A DNA stretch of 64,000 nt from Limnomonas spitsbergensis (lineage: Eukaryota > Chlorophyta > Chlorophyceae > Chlamydomonadales), in NCBI GenBank assembly GCA_037349105.1, contig JAYJMM010000081.1:1736001-1800000 (forward strand). Direction: 5' to 3'. Shown here one piece after another: positions 55,501-64,000 of the stretch. The notes beneath the pieces are model-generated. The model did no database searches, was not told where the DNA came from, and worked only from the letters and a program-made list of their open reading frames with translations. The translations under genes were made by a program, and so were the position numbers. Each line of letters begins with the position of its first letter. Within the stretch, counting starts at the first letter, position 1.

Positions 55501-58500
55501 GATATTTTATTAATAGGGGGATATTTTATTTTTAGGGGGATATGTTATTTATAGGGGGATATGTTATTTATAGGGGGATATGTTATTTATAGGGGGATAT
55601 GTTATTTATAGGGGGATATGTTATTTATAGGGGGATATGTTATTTATAGGGGGATATGTTATTTATAGGGGGATATGTTATTTATAGCGGGATATGTTAT
55701 TTATAGGGGGATATTTTATTAATAGGGGGATATTTTATTTTTAGGGGGATATTTTATTAATAGGGGGATATTTTATTTTTAGGGGGATATGTTATTTATA
55801 GGGGGATATGTTATTAATAGGGGGATATGTTATTTATAGGGGGATATGTTATTTACAGGGGGGATATGTTATTTATAGGGGGATATGTTATTTATAGGGG
55901 GATATGTTATTTATAGGGGGATATGTTATTTTTAGGGGGATATGTTAGTAATAGGGGATATGTTATTTATAGGGGGATATGTTATGTATCCCCCGCTCGA
56001 CCCCCAAAAAGGTCATTCATTCGGCGCGGTATCCTGCCACCTCGGGTGACCTGGCATGCGATCATTTTCGCGTTGCATAGCAATGAAACGCAGCATCATA
56101 AGACACACAGCATATTATTTGCAATGATCTAAGACAGAGCACGGGAGTCGGCGAATGCAATCAGAATCACGACTGGGTGAACAGGCTGGCTGAGCGCGAC
56201 ACCATGCGGCATTCAGTGCAACGAGGCGTTGAAACACTTGCGAACACACACGACGTTTGATCCAACATAAAACCTGTGATTGTGCTGTCACCATTTGGAC
56301 TGTGCTTTGCACGCGAGAGACTGAGATGCCTGTTTGGGCAGGCTGTGAGGGCATGAAGTGCGCGACGTAGCAACACGCCTCATTGAGACCGACCAGGCTT
56401 TCAATTACAGACCATTCATATACCGGTATGGGAATGTAATAGACAGCCTTGTTGAACACGCGCTAAGTCGAGAGATGTCATGCATGGATAGCTGTTTCGG
56501 TGACGAGAGATATCACCCCAGTTGACGAGAGATATCACCCCAGTTGACGACAGATATCACCCCCGTTGACGAGAGATATCACCCCAGTTGACGACAGATA
56601 TCAGCCCAGTTGACGACAGATATCAGCCCAGTTGACGACAGATATCACCCCAGTTGACGACAGATATCACCCCAGTTGACGGCAGATATCAGCCCAATTG
56701 ACGATAGATATCACCCCAGTTGACGACAGATATCAGCCCAGTTGACGACAGATATCAGCCCAGTTGACGACAGATATCAGCCCAGTTGACGACAGATATC
56801 AGCCCAGTTGACGACAGATATCAGCCCAGTTGACGACAGATATCACCCCAGTTGACGACAGATATCACCCCCGTTGACGACAGATATCACCCCCGTTGAC
56901 GACAGATATCAGCCCAGTTGACGACAGATATCAGCCCAGTTGACGACAGATATCACCCCCGTTGACGACAGATATCACCCCCGTTGACGACAGATATCAG
57001 CCCAGTTGACGACAGATATCAGCCCAGTTGACGACAGATATCACCCCCGTTGACGACAGATATCAGCCCAGTTGACGACAGATATCAGCCCAGTTGACGA
57101 CAGATATCACCCCCGTTGACGACAGATATTAGCCCCGCTGACGACAGATATCACCCCCGTTGACGACAGATATCACCCCCGTTGACGACAGATATCACCC
57201 CCGTTGACGACAGATATCACCCCCGTTGACGACAGATATCACCCCAGTTGACGACAGATATCACCCCCGTTGACGACAGATATCACCCCCGTTGACGACA
57301 GATATCACCCCCGTTGACGACAGATATCACCCCCGTTGACGACAGATATCACCCCCGTTGACGACAGATATTAGCCCCGCTGACGACAGAAGCCCTGCTG
57401 ATCACGCGTTAAATCGAGAGATGCCATGCACATATAGCTGTCACGGCGACGAAAGATATCGCCACCGCTAACGACTGATATACCCCGCTGACGAGAGAAA
57501 TCACCCCCCGAGACGACTGCTACAACCTGTTGACGACAGATATCACCTCTGTTGACGACAGATATCACCCCAGTTGACGACAGATCGATCAGCCTCACAT
57601 CAGCGCTCGACTTGCAGAAAAAAACTGCTCGACTGAATAACGGGCCATTATTCTCGGTATCCCCCCGGGGTCGTGCTATAACGTATACTTATAGGGGGAT
57701 GTGTTTTTAATAGGGGGATATGTTATTTATAGGGGAAAGCAAGGCGCATCTACAGAGTATATTTATTATATCCACGCACGTCATCTCCTTGCATGCACTG
57801 ACATGCACAGGACACACCCTACCACCCAGTAATCTCAACCCCACAACACACTCTGCCACTCGCATATCCCACCCATCAGCCACCCCACCACACACCCTAC
57901 CACTCACCCAACCCCACCCCATCAGCCACCCCACCACACACCCTACCACTCAGCCAACCCCACCCCATCAGCAACCCCACCACACACCCTACCACACACA
58001 CAACCCCACCACGTCAGCAACCCCACCACACACCCTACCACTCACCCAACCCCACCACACACACAACCCCACCACACACACAACCCCACCACATCAGCAA
58101 CCCCACCACACACCCTACCACTCACCCGGCCCCACCCCATCAGCCACCCCAACACACACCCTACCACTCACCCAACCCCACCCCATCAGCCACACCACCA
58201 CACACTCTACCACTCACCCACCATAAATCATCAGTCACCCCACCACTCACCCTACCACTCACTCAACCCCACCTCATCAGCCACCCCACCACACACCCTA
58301 CCACTCACCCAACCCCACCCCATCAGCCACCCCATCACACACCCGACCATTCACACAACCACACCCCATCAGCCACCCTATCACACACCCTACCACTCAC
58401 TCAACCTCACCTCAGCAGCCACCCCATCACACACCCTACCACTCACACAACCCCACATCATCAGCCACCCCACCACACACCCTACCACTCACCCAACCCC

Positions 58501-61500
58501 ACCCCATCAGCAACCCCACCACACACCATACCACTCACACAACCACACCCCATCAGCCACCCCATCACACACCCTACCACTCACACAACCCCACCCCATC
58601 AACAACCCCATCACACACCCTACCACTCACCCAACCTCACATCATCAGCCACCCCATCACACACCCTACCACTCACACAACACCACCTCATCAGCCACCC
58701 CACCACTCACCCAACCCCACCCCATCAGCAACCCCACCACACACCCTACCACTCACCCAACCCCACCCCATCAACCACCCCATCACACACCCTACCACTC
58801 ACACAACCTCACCTCATCAGCCACCTCATCACACACCCTACCACTCACACAACCCCACCTCATCAGCCACCCCATCACACACCCTACCACGCACACAACC
58901 CCACCTCATCAGCCACCCCATCACACACCCTACCACTCACACAACCCCACCTCATCAGCCACCCCATCACACACCCTACCACTCACACAACCCCACCTCA
59001 TCAGCCACCCCATCACACACCCTACCACTCACACAACCCCACCTCATCAGCCACCCCATCACACACCCTACCACTCACACAACCCCACCTCATCAGCAAC
59101 CGCACCACACACCCTACCACTCACCCAACCCCACCTCATCAGCCACCCCATCACACACCATACCACTCACTCAACCCCACCTCATCAGCCACCCCATCAC
59201 ACACCCTACCATTCACTCAACCCCATCTCATCAGCCACCCCACCACACACCCTACCACTCACCCAACCCCACCTCATCAGCCACCCCATCACACACCCTA
59301 CCACTCACACAACCCCACCTCATCATCACCCCATCACACACCCTACCACTCACTCAACCTCACCTCAGCAGCCACCCCATCACACACCCTACCACTCACC
59401 GAACCCCACCTCATCAGCAACCCCACCACACACCCTACCACTCACACAACCCCACCCCATCAACAACCCCATCACACACCCTACCACTCACACAACCCCA
59501 CCTCATCAACCACCCCATCACACACCCTACCACTCACCTAACCCCACCCCATCAGCAACCCCACCACACACCCTACCACTCACCCAACCCCACCCCATCA
59601 GCCACCCCACCACACACCCGAACCACCCCATCAGCCACCCCACCACACACCTTACCACAGAAACACCCCAACATTCACTCACCCCATCATTCATCCCACC
59701 ACCGCCACCCCCCATGCACCCCCCCCACTAACCCCCCATGCACCCCCCATGCACCCCCTCCCCCACTAACCCCCCATGCACCCCTAACTGCAGGGTGCTG
59801 CCACCGCCGCCGCATCCGCGTCGCACGGCTCCTACTCGGCTGTTCCCCTCCTTGGAGCCGGCGGCGCCGTCGTCGGGCTGCTTGGCGTCGACACGGTCAC
59901 GCAGGCGGTCATGGCGGGCGGCATTGTCGGCGGGTCCAGCGGGCAGATCGGCTTACCACAGTTTGAGTACATCAAGGAGCTGGCGGCGGCGGCGGGACGC
60001 GCGATCGCGCGGGACCAAGAGGCACTGAATGATATCATGCTCAAGGTACGCTGCTCCCTAAGCCTCTGAAACCCACACTGCACGCTGTACCCTTAACCCT
60101 GGACGCCGACCCTAAACCCTGAACGCTGTACTCTCAACCCTGAACGCTGACTATAAACCCTTAGCCCTGTACTCTTAACCCTGAAAGCTGACTCTCAACC
60201 CTAAACGCTGTGCTCTTAACCCTGAATGCTGGCTCTTAACCCTAAACGCTGTACCCTCAAGCCAGAGCGCTGACTCTAAACCCTTAACGCTGTACCCTTA
60301 ACCCTGAACTGCTCATCGCAATGTGATGGTATGGAAGACCTCGCGGTGGCTGCAGACCGCACTAGGGTTGAAACTTGCAACTTGCAAAGGATCGGGCAGC
60401 GCTCGCTGACAGTATGCTGGTACGAAAGGTGTGAAAGGTACAAAAGACCTAGACCATAAAAACCCCCAAACCCTCACCCCCTCAAACACAGGCCCGAAAT
60501 CCCATACCGGTGGTATTTTTTTAACCGCTCCTTGCAATACGAGCACTTCAAAACCTTCCGGAGGCGGCAGGCCTCTTTGTAAGATTGTGGGTGCCTCCTG
60601 GATTTACAAGATTGCGAGAGATCAGGAGGCACCCAAAGTATCATGATCAAGGTATGCTTAACCCTTCACTCCAAACCCTTTTTGCCCTGGCCCTACACCA
60701 TTCACCCCGAGCCCTAAACCCCCTCTTCCCCTCAAGCACAAGCCCGAATTCCCCTACCGGTAGTGTTTTTTAACCGCCCCTCGCAATGCGAGCACTTCAT
60801 AACCTCCCAGAGGCGGCAGGCCTCTCTGTTGCAAGAGGAGGCACCCAAAGTAGCATGATCAAGGTATGCTTAACTCTTCACTCCAAGCCCTTTTTGCCCT
60901 GGCCCGAGTTCCCGAAACCATTCACCCTCGAGCCCTAAACCCTTTTGTCAAAGATCTGGAAGCGCTTAGGGTTTTGTGGCCAGAAGGTACAGAGCGGGTT
61001 CAAAGGTATGATAAACAGTGTGAATGGGTAAAACATGAAAATGTTCATACTTTCGGGTCCATCCCGAGGATAAGCATGATATCCTCAGGTCATGCCCGAA
61101 AACTGAGAAATGAAAACTGAAACACGACAGTCTGCCCTCTTCCCAAATCTGGGCACAGGCATCCCTGCTTCGGGCCGGTGATGAGGTGGAAGACGTACCG
61201 CTGGATCTAGATCCGGAGCAGTACGCGGACATGCCCGGAGGGCTGCGTATGTTCAAGGACGCGCTCAGCATCATGAAGGGCCTCAACGATGCCTCGCTGC
61301 TGGCGCTACAGAATGTGGACAAGTGAGTGTGTGTTGCACAAGTGTCAATATAGCCTGTTTGACAAGTGAGTGTGTGTTGCAAAAGTGTCAGCCCAGTATC
61401 GTTTTCAGCCCTATATCTCACCTGTTTGAAAGCCTAAGGCAGTGTAAACTGGAATTAGAGGTAAAAATGAGGTTTGGGGGGGGGGGGGGAGGCATTTCTG

Positions 61501-64000
61501 CAACCGGGGCCCCTCACCCCCACACACTTGTGCTTAGGAAGAGTTCATCACTCGCTTTAGTGAGGGAGTAGAGTGACTCTACCCCCTCACCCCCTCCAAG
61601 AGGCCCGCGGACGCCGCCCTGGCAGTGCTGAAGTCCATTTTGACGGTGGTGGGCAAGCCAGGAGATGGCAAATGGTCACCGTGCCCTGAACCATTCACCC
61701 ACCCATTCACTCCGCACCTTAAAACACCCACTCTCCCTCCCCCCACCCCACAGGCCCGATGATGCTACCCTGGCTGTTCTAAGGTCTATCTTGGCGGTGG
61801 TGGGCGAGCTAGGGGATGGCGAGTGGTCGCACGTGCGTACCAAGTTGACACGAGATCTGGTTGATAAACTCTTGGCTATGGATCCAAAGGTGGGTCTTAG
61901 GGTGTAGGTTAAGTGGTTAGGGTTAGGGTGGGTGTGACGCGGGAGCTTGTAGACCAGCTGCTGGGCGTCGACCCAAAGGCACGTTTGAAAAAGACTGTGA
62001 GCTCAGAGTGGCAGGAGTTGTGCCAATGGTGCGCACCCTACACACCCTCAAAGATGCACTCTATAAACCCTACAAACCCTGTTTATTTTGGCAGCCTGCC
62101 CGGGAGCCGCCAGGATGCATGCCTTGAGTTCTGCCGGATGATGCAGTCCCTGTTAGTGCTGTACAGCTGCTTAAACCGTAAACCCTGCTTTCCTCGCAGT
62201 CTGCCTGGGCGGAGTGGCAGGAATTCTGCGAAAAGATGAAGCCGCTGTTGGTGCTGTACAGCTGCTTAACCCTAACCCTAACCCCTCAACTCAACGTCTC
62301 TTTTCCTCGCAGTCTGCCTGGGCGGAGTGGCAGGAGTTCTGCCAGAAGATGAAGCCGCTGTTGGTGCTGGAGGGTGAGGTGGGCCGTGCCGACAGCTCGA
62401 TGCAGCAGGAGGATGCCTCATCGTCGGCCAAGGATGGCGCGGGGGATAGCGGGTGGGCCACAGCACAGGCGCAGCCTGTGACCAAGGCCATGTCCAGGTA
62501 AGCTGGTGTTGCAGTGGTTGTTGCTATTGCTGCAGCTGCTGTTGCTCTCGTTGCAGTGGTTGTTGTTGGTGTTGTTGCTGCTGCTGCTTTTGATGTAACC
62601 ATTGCTGCTGCTCCTGCTGTTCTTGTTGCTCTGGTTCCAGCTTCTGTTGCTGTTGCTGCTGCTGCTGCTGCTGTTGCAGCTGTTGTAGCAGTCGGTCCTG
62701 CTGCAGCTGCTGCTGATGTTGCAACTGTTGTTGCTGCTGCAGCTGCTGCTGATGTTGCAGCTGTTGTTGCTGCTATTGCTGCTGCTGCAACTACTGTTGC
62801 CGTTGTTTTTGTTGCTGCTGCTGTTGTTGCAGCTGATGCTGTTGTTGCTGCTGCTGTTTTAGCGTAGCTAGTGGCCATGGCCCGGTCAGCTACTGTGCAT
62901 GTTGCTGTTGCTGTTACAGCTGGACAGGCTGCTGTTGCTGCTTCTACATAGTAAACTGTTGTTAGTGTTGCTACAGCAGAGTAAAAGTCTTTGAAGGTAG
63001 GATCCTCCCACCTTCCACCACTCACCTCACACCTCTTCCGGCCCACCCCTCCCTCTTCTGGTCCACCCCTTCACTCTTCCGTCCCACCCCTCACTCTTCC
63101 GACCCACCCCTCACTCGCCAGGTGGCTGATCGCAGTCAGGAAGATAAGTGCGGCCAATGCACTGCTTAAGTCACTCGAGGCGAGGATGGAGCGTGCCAAC
63201 GCGGCGCTCCTGCGGACGTTCCAAGGCGACGGGTCTTCTGCCCTGTCAGAGCTGCGATCGTACCGAGTACCGCCCAAGATCACATTCCAAGTCCTGCAGG
63301 TAGGCAGTTTATCTTGCAGGGTTGTAAGTGTGACCTTGCAAGTCCATCAGATGGTCAGTCAAGTGTGGGCTTCCGGAAGCGTGGCCTGCCAGATCAGGAG
63401 TGGGCAGTGGCGGCGGCGCATGAGGCGTTAGGAGCCGCTGGGCAATATGGGGGAATCGAGTGCAGCTTGGCTGTTTTGCCATGATCGAATCACTCTGGGG
63501 TACCGGTACTAGGGGCTGGGATGTACAGCCTGGCTGCTTCTGTTTGCTGTCTTGTGTTCCTAGTTAAGGGTTTAGGGGCGGGGGAAAGGATGTAGAGCCT
63601 GGCTGTTTGTCGTCTTGTGCTTTTAGTTTAGGTTTTAGGGTTTAGGGGCAGGGATGTAGAGCATGGCTGCTTCTGTTTGCCGTCTTGTGCCCCCACCTCC
63701 AGATGTGGATTTTGGGTGTAAGTCCCATCCAGCGTCTTCTTCACACATCCCATCCCATGCTTCCCATCAGCTGCAAAATGTGTGGACCTGGGCATGAAAG
63801 GCCCAGGCTTTGGCTTTGTGGTTGAAAGGCATGCTTGTGTTGTTGTGGAATGCATGCATGCTGTATAAAAAATGATTGTGATAAAAATGCTCTTTATGGA
63901 ATCCTTGTCTGCTTCCTCGCTTATGAAGAGCATGCATGTTTCGTCTCAGGTGGCACTCCAGCTGTGCGGCTGCAGCGAAGACGACTGCCACAACTGGGGC
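37552..64000 (+). CDS. Large coiled-coil / GAF-like / dynein-stalk-like protein, 5' part
   Basis: Nineteen exons, all AG/GT and phase-matched, give 820 codons with no stop: 37552-37623 (ATG), 37699-37788, 38949-39023, 39952-40038, 41389-41604, 43070-43168, 46292-46375, 47170-47271, 47850-47984, 49667-49807, 50843-50961, 52270-52354, 54410-54598, 59794-60045, 61159-61322, 61754-61889, 62313-62497, 63122-63299, 63950 to the window end. The N-terminus is MTSRPTSAPIYGMLKPHK. Exons 6-9 form a coiled coil (AKAEWEEELQRQLAAARELT, LEELSSQMKSISEDKERWVQ). Exons 13-14 resemble a GAF fold (GSYSAVPLLGAGGAVVGLLG). Exons 15-18 resemble the dynein heavy-chain stalk (PDDATLAVLRSILAVVGE, a W, LVDKLLAMDPK, KAMSRWLIAV, EARMERANAALL). 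No ATPase motif is seen in this part. A ciliary or microtubule role is inference, and the name of the family is not known to me. Confidence 0.85.
38740..38948 (+). repeat. Decoy acceptor before exon 3
   Basis: GATGCAGGGTTTCAATCTCG at about 38859-38880 mirrors the true junction GGTGCAGGATTTTGACCTGA at 38943, including the following GGCCAGGGTTG against GGGAAGGCTG. It is one degenerate acceptor-side copy. Confidence 0.55.
39164..39187 (+). repeat. CAG trinucleotide repeat, 8 copies
   Basis: (CAG)8 in the intron after exon 3. It is not in the coding sequence as modelled. Confidence 0.95.
39230..39850 (+). repeat. Three degenerate copies of an approx. 190-bp unit
   Basis: The words AAAAAGGCTTG and GCGACGGGTGGGGG recur at about 39256/39310, 39456/39510 and 39650/39710. 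A shared middle portion reads like CCTTT..GCATCAGTGT..CCACC. Intronic. Confidence 0.7.
40440..41388 (+). repeat. Telomere-motif intron (CCCTAAA-rich)
   Basis: GGTTTAGGGTTTAGGGTT occurs at 40444-40461. From about 40480 and especially 40980-41380 there are diverged units around AAAAGGCCTAAACCCTAAAC and AACAGACTTAAACCCTTAAC. The array runs directly into the acceptor ACCACTCAG of exon 5. Confidence 0.85.
41505..42667 (+). repeat. Donor-side array of exon 5, 117/119-bp units, 10 copies
   Basis: The 3' end of exon 5 (SLRARTWKDAFPLADLLRGL..YLLSQ) with its donor GTGAGG and about 20 bp of intron occurs ten times. Units begin (GCCAGCCTGC) at 41521, 41638, 41757, 41876, 41993, 42112, 42231, 42350, 42467 and 42584. 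Steps are 117 or 119 bp, depending on TGCCTCTTT against TGCTACTCTTT. Every copy keeps the GT donor. The donors at 41722 and 42196 would keep the downstream reading phase; the others would shift it. Confidence 0.95.
42955..43046. repeat. MITE-like half copy 4
   Basis: TAACGGCGCAAACGAGGCC, CATGCCGCGCTGTTTCCTTA and CTTACTTTC match the right arm of the family at 24998-25318. A decoy of exon 6 (GCAGATGACAAAAAGCAG at about 42942) abuts it, before the true exon 6 at 43070 (ATGACCAAGGGGCAGCAG). Confidence 0.65.
43797..45958 (+). repeat. 15-bp satellite, about 145 copies
   Basis: Continuous tandem array of AGAACCAGGAAGGGC with point variants (GGTAG, GGACAG, GGCATAACC). Higher-order blocks repeat, for example the AGAACTAAGAGGGGC variant at about 44285, 45364 and 45785. 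Since the unit is 15 bp it is open in several frames on both strands (RTRKG on plus, LVLPF and GSALP on minus). It lies wholly in the intron between exons 6 and 7. Confidence 0.97.
46376..46480 (+). repeat. Donor-side copy of exon 7
   Basis: The last 54 bp of exon 7 (GAGTGGGAG..CTTCAGAG...AAGCATGTG with donor GTGAG) recur at about 46421-46474, followed by the same CAGATATTTTG words. Confidence 0.85.
46690..47169 (+). repeat. Acceptor-side array before exon 8, four decoys
   Basis: Copies of TCAGCTGGAGGAACTCTCCA followed by ATGA..GACATCCACGTTTAGG occur near 46695, 46817, 46936 and 47052, with a period of about 118 bp. They include the upstream words TGTTTGAAATGCTTGAATA. Decoys end in CCACGTTTAG, whereas the true exon continues with ATGAAGTCCATCTCAGAGGA. 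Confidence 0.88.
47580..48345 (+). repeat. Acceptor- and donor-side copies around exon 9
   Basis: Upstream, CGCTGTGTGTAGACCATGGCCATGCTT at about 47688 and a further decayed copy near 47540 mirror the exon 9 start at 47850. Downstream, the exon end (GCTCCAAGGCCATGGC .. AAGGACTCA .. GATATGGAG plus donor GTGAGG) recurs near 48034-48110, 48166-48242 and 48285-48345, increasingly decayed. Exon 9 has arrays on both sides. Confidence 0.85.
48375..49275 (+). repeat. 37-bp minisatellite built on TTTAGGG
   Basis: About 25 copies of TTTAGGGTTTCAAACATGTG followed by GAGGCCTAG, with variants (ATATGGAGG, GTTATGG, GTTAAGG). Each unit holds one or two TTTAGGG motifs. Intronic, between exons 9 and 10. Confidence 0.95.
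49808..50720 (+). repeat. Donor-side array of exon 10, about 74-bp units
   Basis: Around eleven copies of the exon 10 end (TVPGAHAYVAQLTSK) with donor GTGGGT, then GGTTTGGGTTTGGGGTTTCC. The first five are nearly perfect (from 49850, step about 77 bp) and the later ones decay gradually up to about 50720. Confidence 0.93.
50975..51455 (+). repeat. 13-bp satellite, about 36 copies
   Basis: Tandem GGGGCAGAGTGAA with A/G alternation (CAGAGTG or CAGGGTG), starting 13 bp after the donor of exon 11. Open on the minus strand as a SAPSPCPFTLPLH-like repeat; not a gene. Confidence 0.95.
51750..52269 (+). repeat. Acceptor-side array before exon 12
   Basis: The true exon 12 start (CCCGCTGCCTGTTGGTGCTGG) recurs near 51660, 51758, 51870, 51980 and 52135, each after a CCTGTAG or CCTGCAG acceptor. 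Each is followed by GACAAGGGTACCAAGGAAGT and GTAGCTGAA words. The true copy at 52270 continues into GACACCAAGGAGGCGCTGATG. Confidence 0.9.
52360..52790 (+). repeat. Approx. 72-bp repeats after exon 12 donor
   Basis: About five copies of a unit with GTTGGGACAGTGAGTTGGAC and AGGTGCCAGGGAGGAGTGGA. The unit is related to the exon 12 junction CTGGACAGGTGGGAGG, so it is another donor-side expansion. Confidence 0.85.
52780..53345 (+). repeat. G-rich repeat with long G runs
   Basis: Units around GGAACGGGCAGAGGGGGG and GGAATGCTTGGAAG in higher-order blocks of about 180 bp. There are G runs of 8 to over 20, for example at about 53315-53338. Strong G-quadruplex potential on the plus (transcribed-sense) strand. 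Confidence 0.9.
53385..53680 (+). repeat. 18-bp GGAAGGAAGGAGGGAGGG satellite
   Basis: About 15 tandem copies of a purine-only 18-bp unit with GTGGG/GGGGG variants. It could form triplexes or G-quadruplexes. Confidence 0.95.
53813..54409 (+). other. End of intron 12, small repeats
   Basis: TTTTTCCAG at 53804-53812 followed by a short open stretch could be an alternative exon (CTACGAGGCCACCATCAGCA), but its phase does not fit exon 12. At 54155-54290 there are three copies of a unit of about 55 bp (TCTGGAGATCTACAGCCA). Directly before exon 13 the sequence is AAACCCTAAACCCTAAACCC. Confidence 0.5.
54604..54850. repeat. TACGG-rich dispersed repeat and exon 13 decoy donor
   Basis: GATGCGGTGCACTTCTTCCAGGTGCG at about 54724 duplicates the exon 13 end and donor. 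Next to it is GGTTACCTGGTACGG, then TACGGTCAAATGGTACG, the inverted form of the segment at 9100-9215. CCCCTTCTGGGGGGGCTTCG and CCTTGGGGGGAA nearby form C/G-rich hairpins. Confidence 0.65.
55255..55990 (+). repeat. 19-bp satellite GGGGGATATGTTATTTATA
   Basis: About 38 copies with few variants (ATTTTATTAATA, TAGCGGG). The same unit reappears at 57690-57740, on the far side of a different 1.7-kb block, so the array appears to have been split. Confidence 0.95.
55990..57690. other. 1.7-kb block interrupting the 19-bp satellite
   Basis: A unique-looking part (about 55990-56460) is followed by a 22-bp satellite and a second diverged copy of its leader (57400-57590: AAATCGAGAGATGCCATGCA beside TAAGTCGAGAGATGTCATGC at 56465). 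Edges read GTATCCCCCGCTCGACCCCC (left) and GGTATCCCCCCGGGGTCGTG (right), suggesting inverted ends. No coding capacity was recognised. Confidence 0.5.
56495..57395 (+). repeat. 22-bp satellite with GATATC core
   Basis: About 40 copies of a 22-bp unit with GTTGACGACAGATATCA and then CCCCAG, CCCCCG or GCCCAG. The three endings occur in runs, showing block duplication. It is spacerless, so it is not a CRISPR array. Confidence 0.96.
57830..59660 (+). repeat. 46-bp satellite, about 40 copies
   Basis: Units with CCCATCACACACCCTACCAC, TCACACAACCCCACC and TCATCAGCCA. A C/A-only strand bias (almost no G) persists over 1.8 kb. It runs to about 130 bp before exon 14. Confidence 0.95.
60046..61158 (+). 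repeat. Telomere-like repeats and exon 14 donor decoys
   Basis: At 60060-60310 CCCTAAACCCTGAACGCTG-type words repeat about ten times. Two copies of the exon 14 junction ATCATGCTCAAGGTACGC occur as AGTATCATGATCAAGGTATG (about 60637) and AGTAGCATGATCAAGGTATG (about 60848), each with a shared tail (TTCACTCCAA.CCCTTTTTGCC). Confidence 0.8.
61320..61410 (+). repeat. Donor-side duplication of exon 15
   Basis: GACAAGTGAGTGTGTGTTGC followed by an AAGTGTCA word occurs at 61318 and again at about 61362, a duplication of about 44 bp that includes the donor. Confidence 0.85.
61590..61990 (+). repeat. Copies of exon 16 on both sides
   Basis: At about 61600-61680 an acceptor-side copy (GAGGCCCGCGGACGCCGCCC .. 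TGGCAGTGCTGAAGTCCATT) is about 75% similar to the start of exon 16. At about 61932-61980 the exon end recurs (GACGCGGGAGCTTGTAGACC .. GGGCGTCGACCCAAAGG). Confidence 0.75.
61991..62312 (+). repeat. Acceptor-side copies of exon 17
   Basis: Near-perfect copy at about 62198-62255 (CGCAGTCTGCCTGGGCGGAG .. GAAGCCGCTGTTGGTGCTG), plus decayed copies near 62003 and 62090. The true exon begins at 62313. CCCTAACCCTAACCCC lies between. Confidence 0.88.
62500..62990 (+). repeat. GTT/GCT trinucleotide-rich intron
   Basis: About 480 bp made almost wholly of GTT, GCT and GCA triplets, directly after the donor of exon 17. It is open on both strands (poly-Val/Ala on plus, poly-Gln/Ala/Thr on minus), with longest pure runs near 62650-62690. 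Confidence 0.93.
63300..63949 (+). other. Last complete intron
   Basis: Contains three loose copies of a unit with GGATGTAGAGCCTGGCTG and TTGTCGTCTTGTGC near 63520, 63590 and 63655, with TTTAGGGTTTAGGGG. No other feature seen. Confidence 0.55.

Noticed and set aside
56495..57395. Regular short repeats resembling a CRISPR array
   Set aside because: The 22-bp units are directly tandem with no unique spacers, and the genome is eukaryotic.
62514..62867. Poly-Val/Ala protein (+) or poly-Gln protein (-)
   Set aside because: It is a GTT/GCT trinucleotide tract inside an intron with good donor (62498) and acceptor (63121) sites.

Overview
This is nuclear DNA of a eukaryote. The genes are cut into many short exons (30 to 250 bp) by GT..AG introns, and the exon phases join without error. 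The motif TTTAGGG/CCCTAAA (plant-type telomere motif) is scattered through the introns. One gene belongs to the TBL/PMR5 family of plant-lineage wall-modifying enzymes, and the transposon resembles the split-repeat elements known from Chlamydomonas and Volvox. The best guess is a green alga with a large, repeat-rich genome; a prasinophyte such as Cymbomonas is only a guess. Nothing here looks bacterial.

Layout. (1) 1354-9074 (+): the 3' part of an unrecognised gene, seven exons ending in a stop. (2) 10187-11389 (+): a compact three-exon GNAT acetyltransferase. (3) 11483-22126: a 10.6-kb retroelement with split direct repeats (A-internal-B-A-B-A-B). It carries three gag-like ORFs and no visible polymerase, and it sits in the head of an older SINE-like copy. 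(4) About 23.4-24.3 kb (-): a broken F-box-like/leucine-rich-repeat gene. (5) 25.4-28.0 kb (-): exons of cysteine-rich, N-glycosylated, secreted or surface proteins. (6) 29361 to about 33236 (-): a TBL/PMR5-type acyltransferase with PMR5N, GDSL and DCxHFC motifs. (7) 37552-64000 (+): the first 19 exons (820 codons) of a large gene that runs off the window. Its product has coiled coils, a GAF-like segment and a segment resembling the dynein stalk.

The most striking property is shared by all the multi-exon genes except the GNAT gene. Most introns contain tandem arrays whose unit straddles a splice junction: the end of an exon plus its donor, or a polypyrimidine tract plus acceptor plus the start of an exon. 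Each array repeats real splice sites two to ten or more times beside the true one. Between these lie satellites with 13- to 159-bp units, several of which are open in long frames without being genes. The genes look functionally unrelated; what links them is this mode of intron growth.
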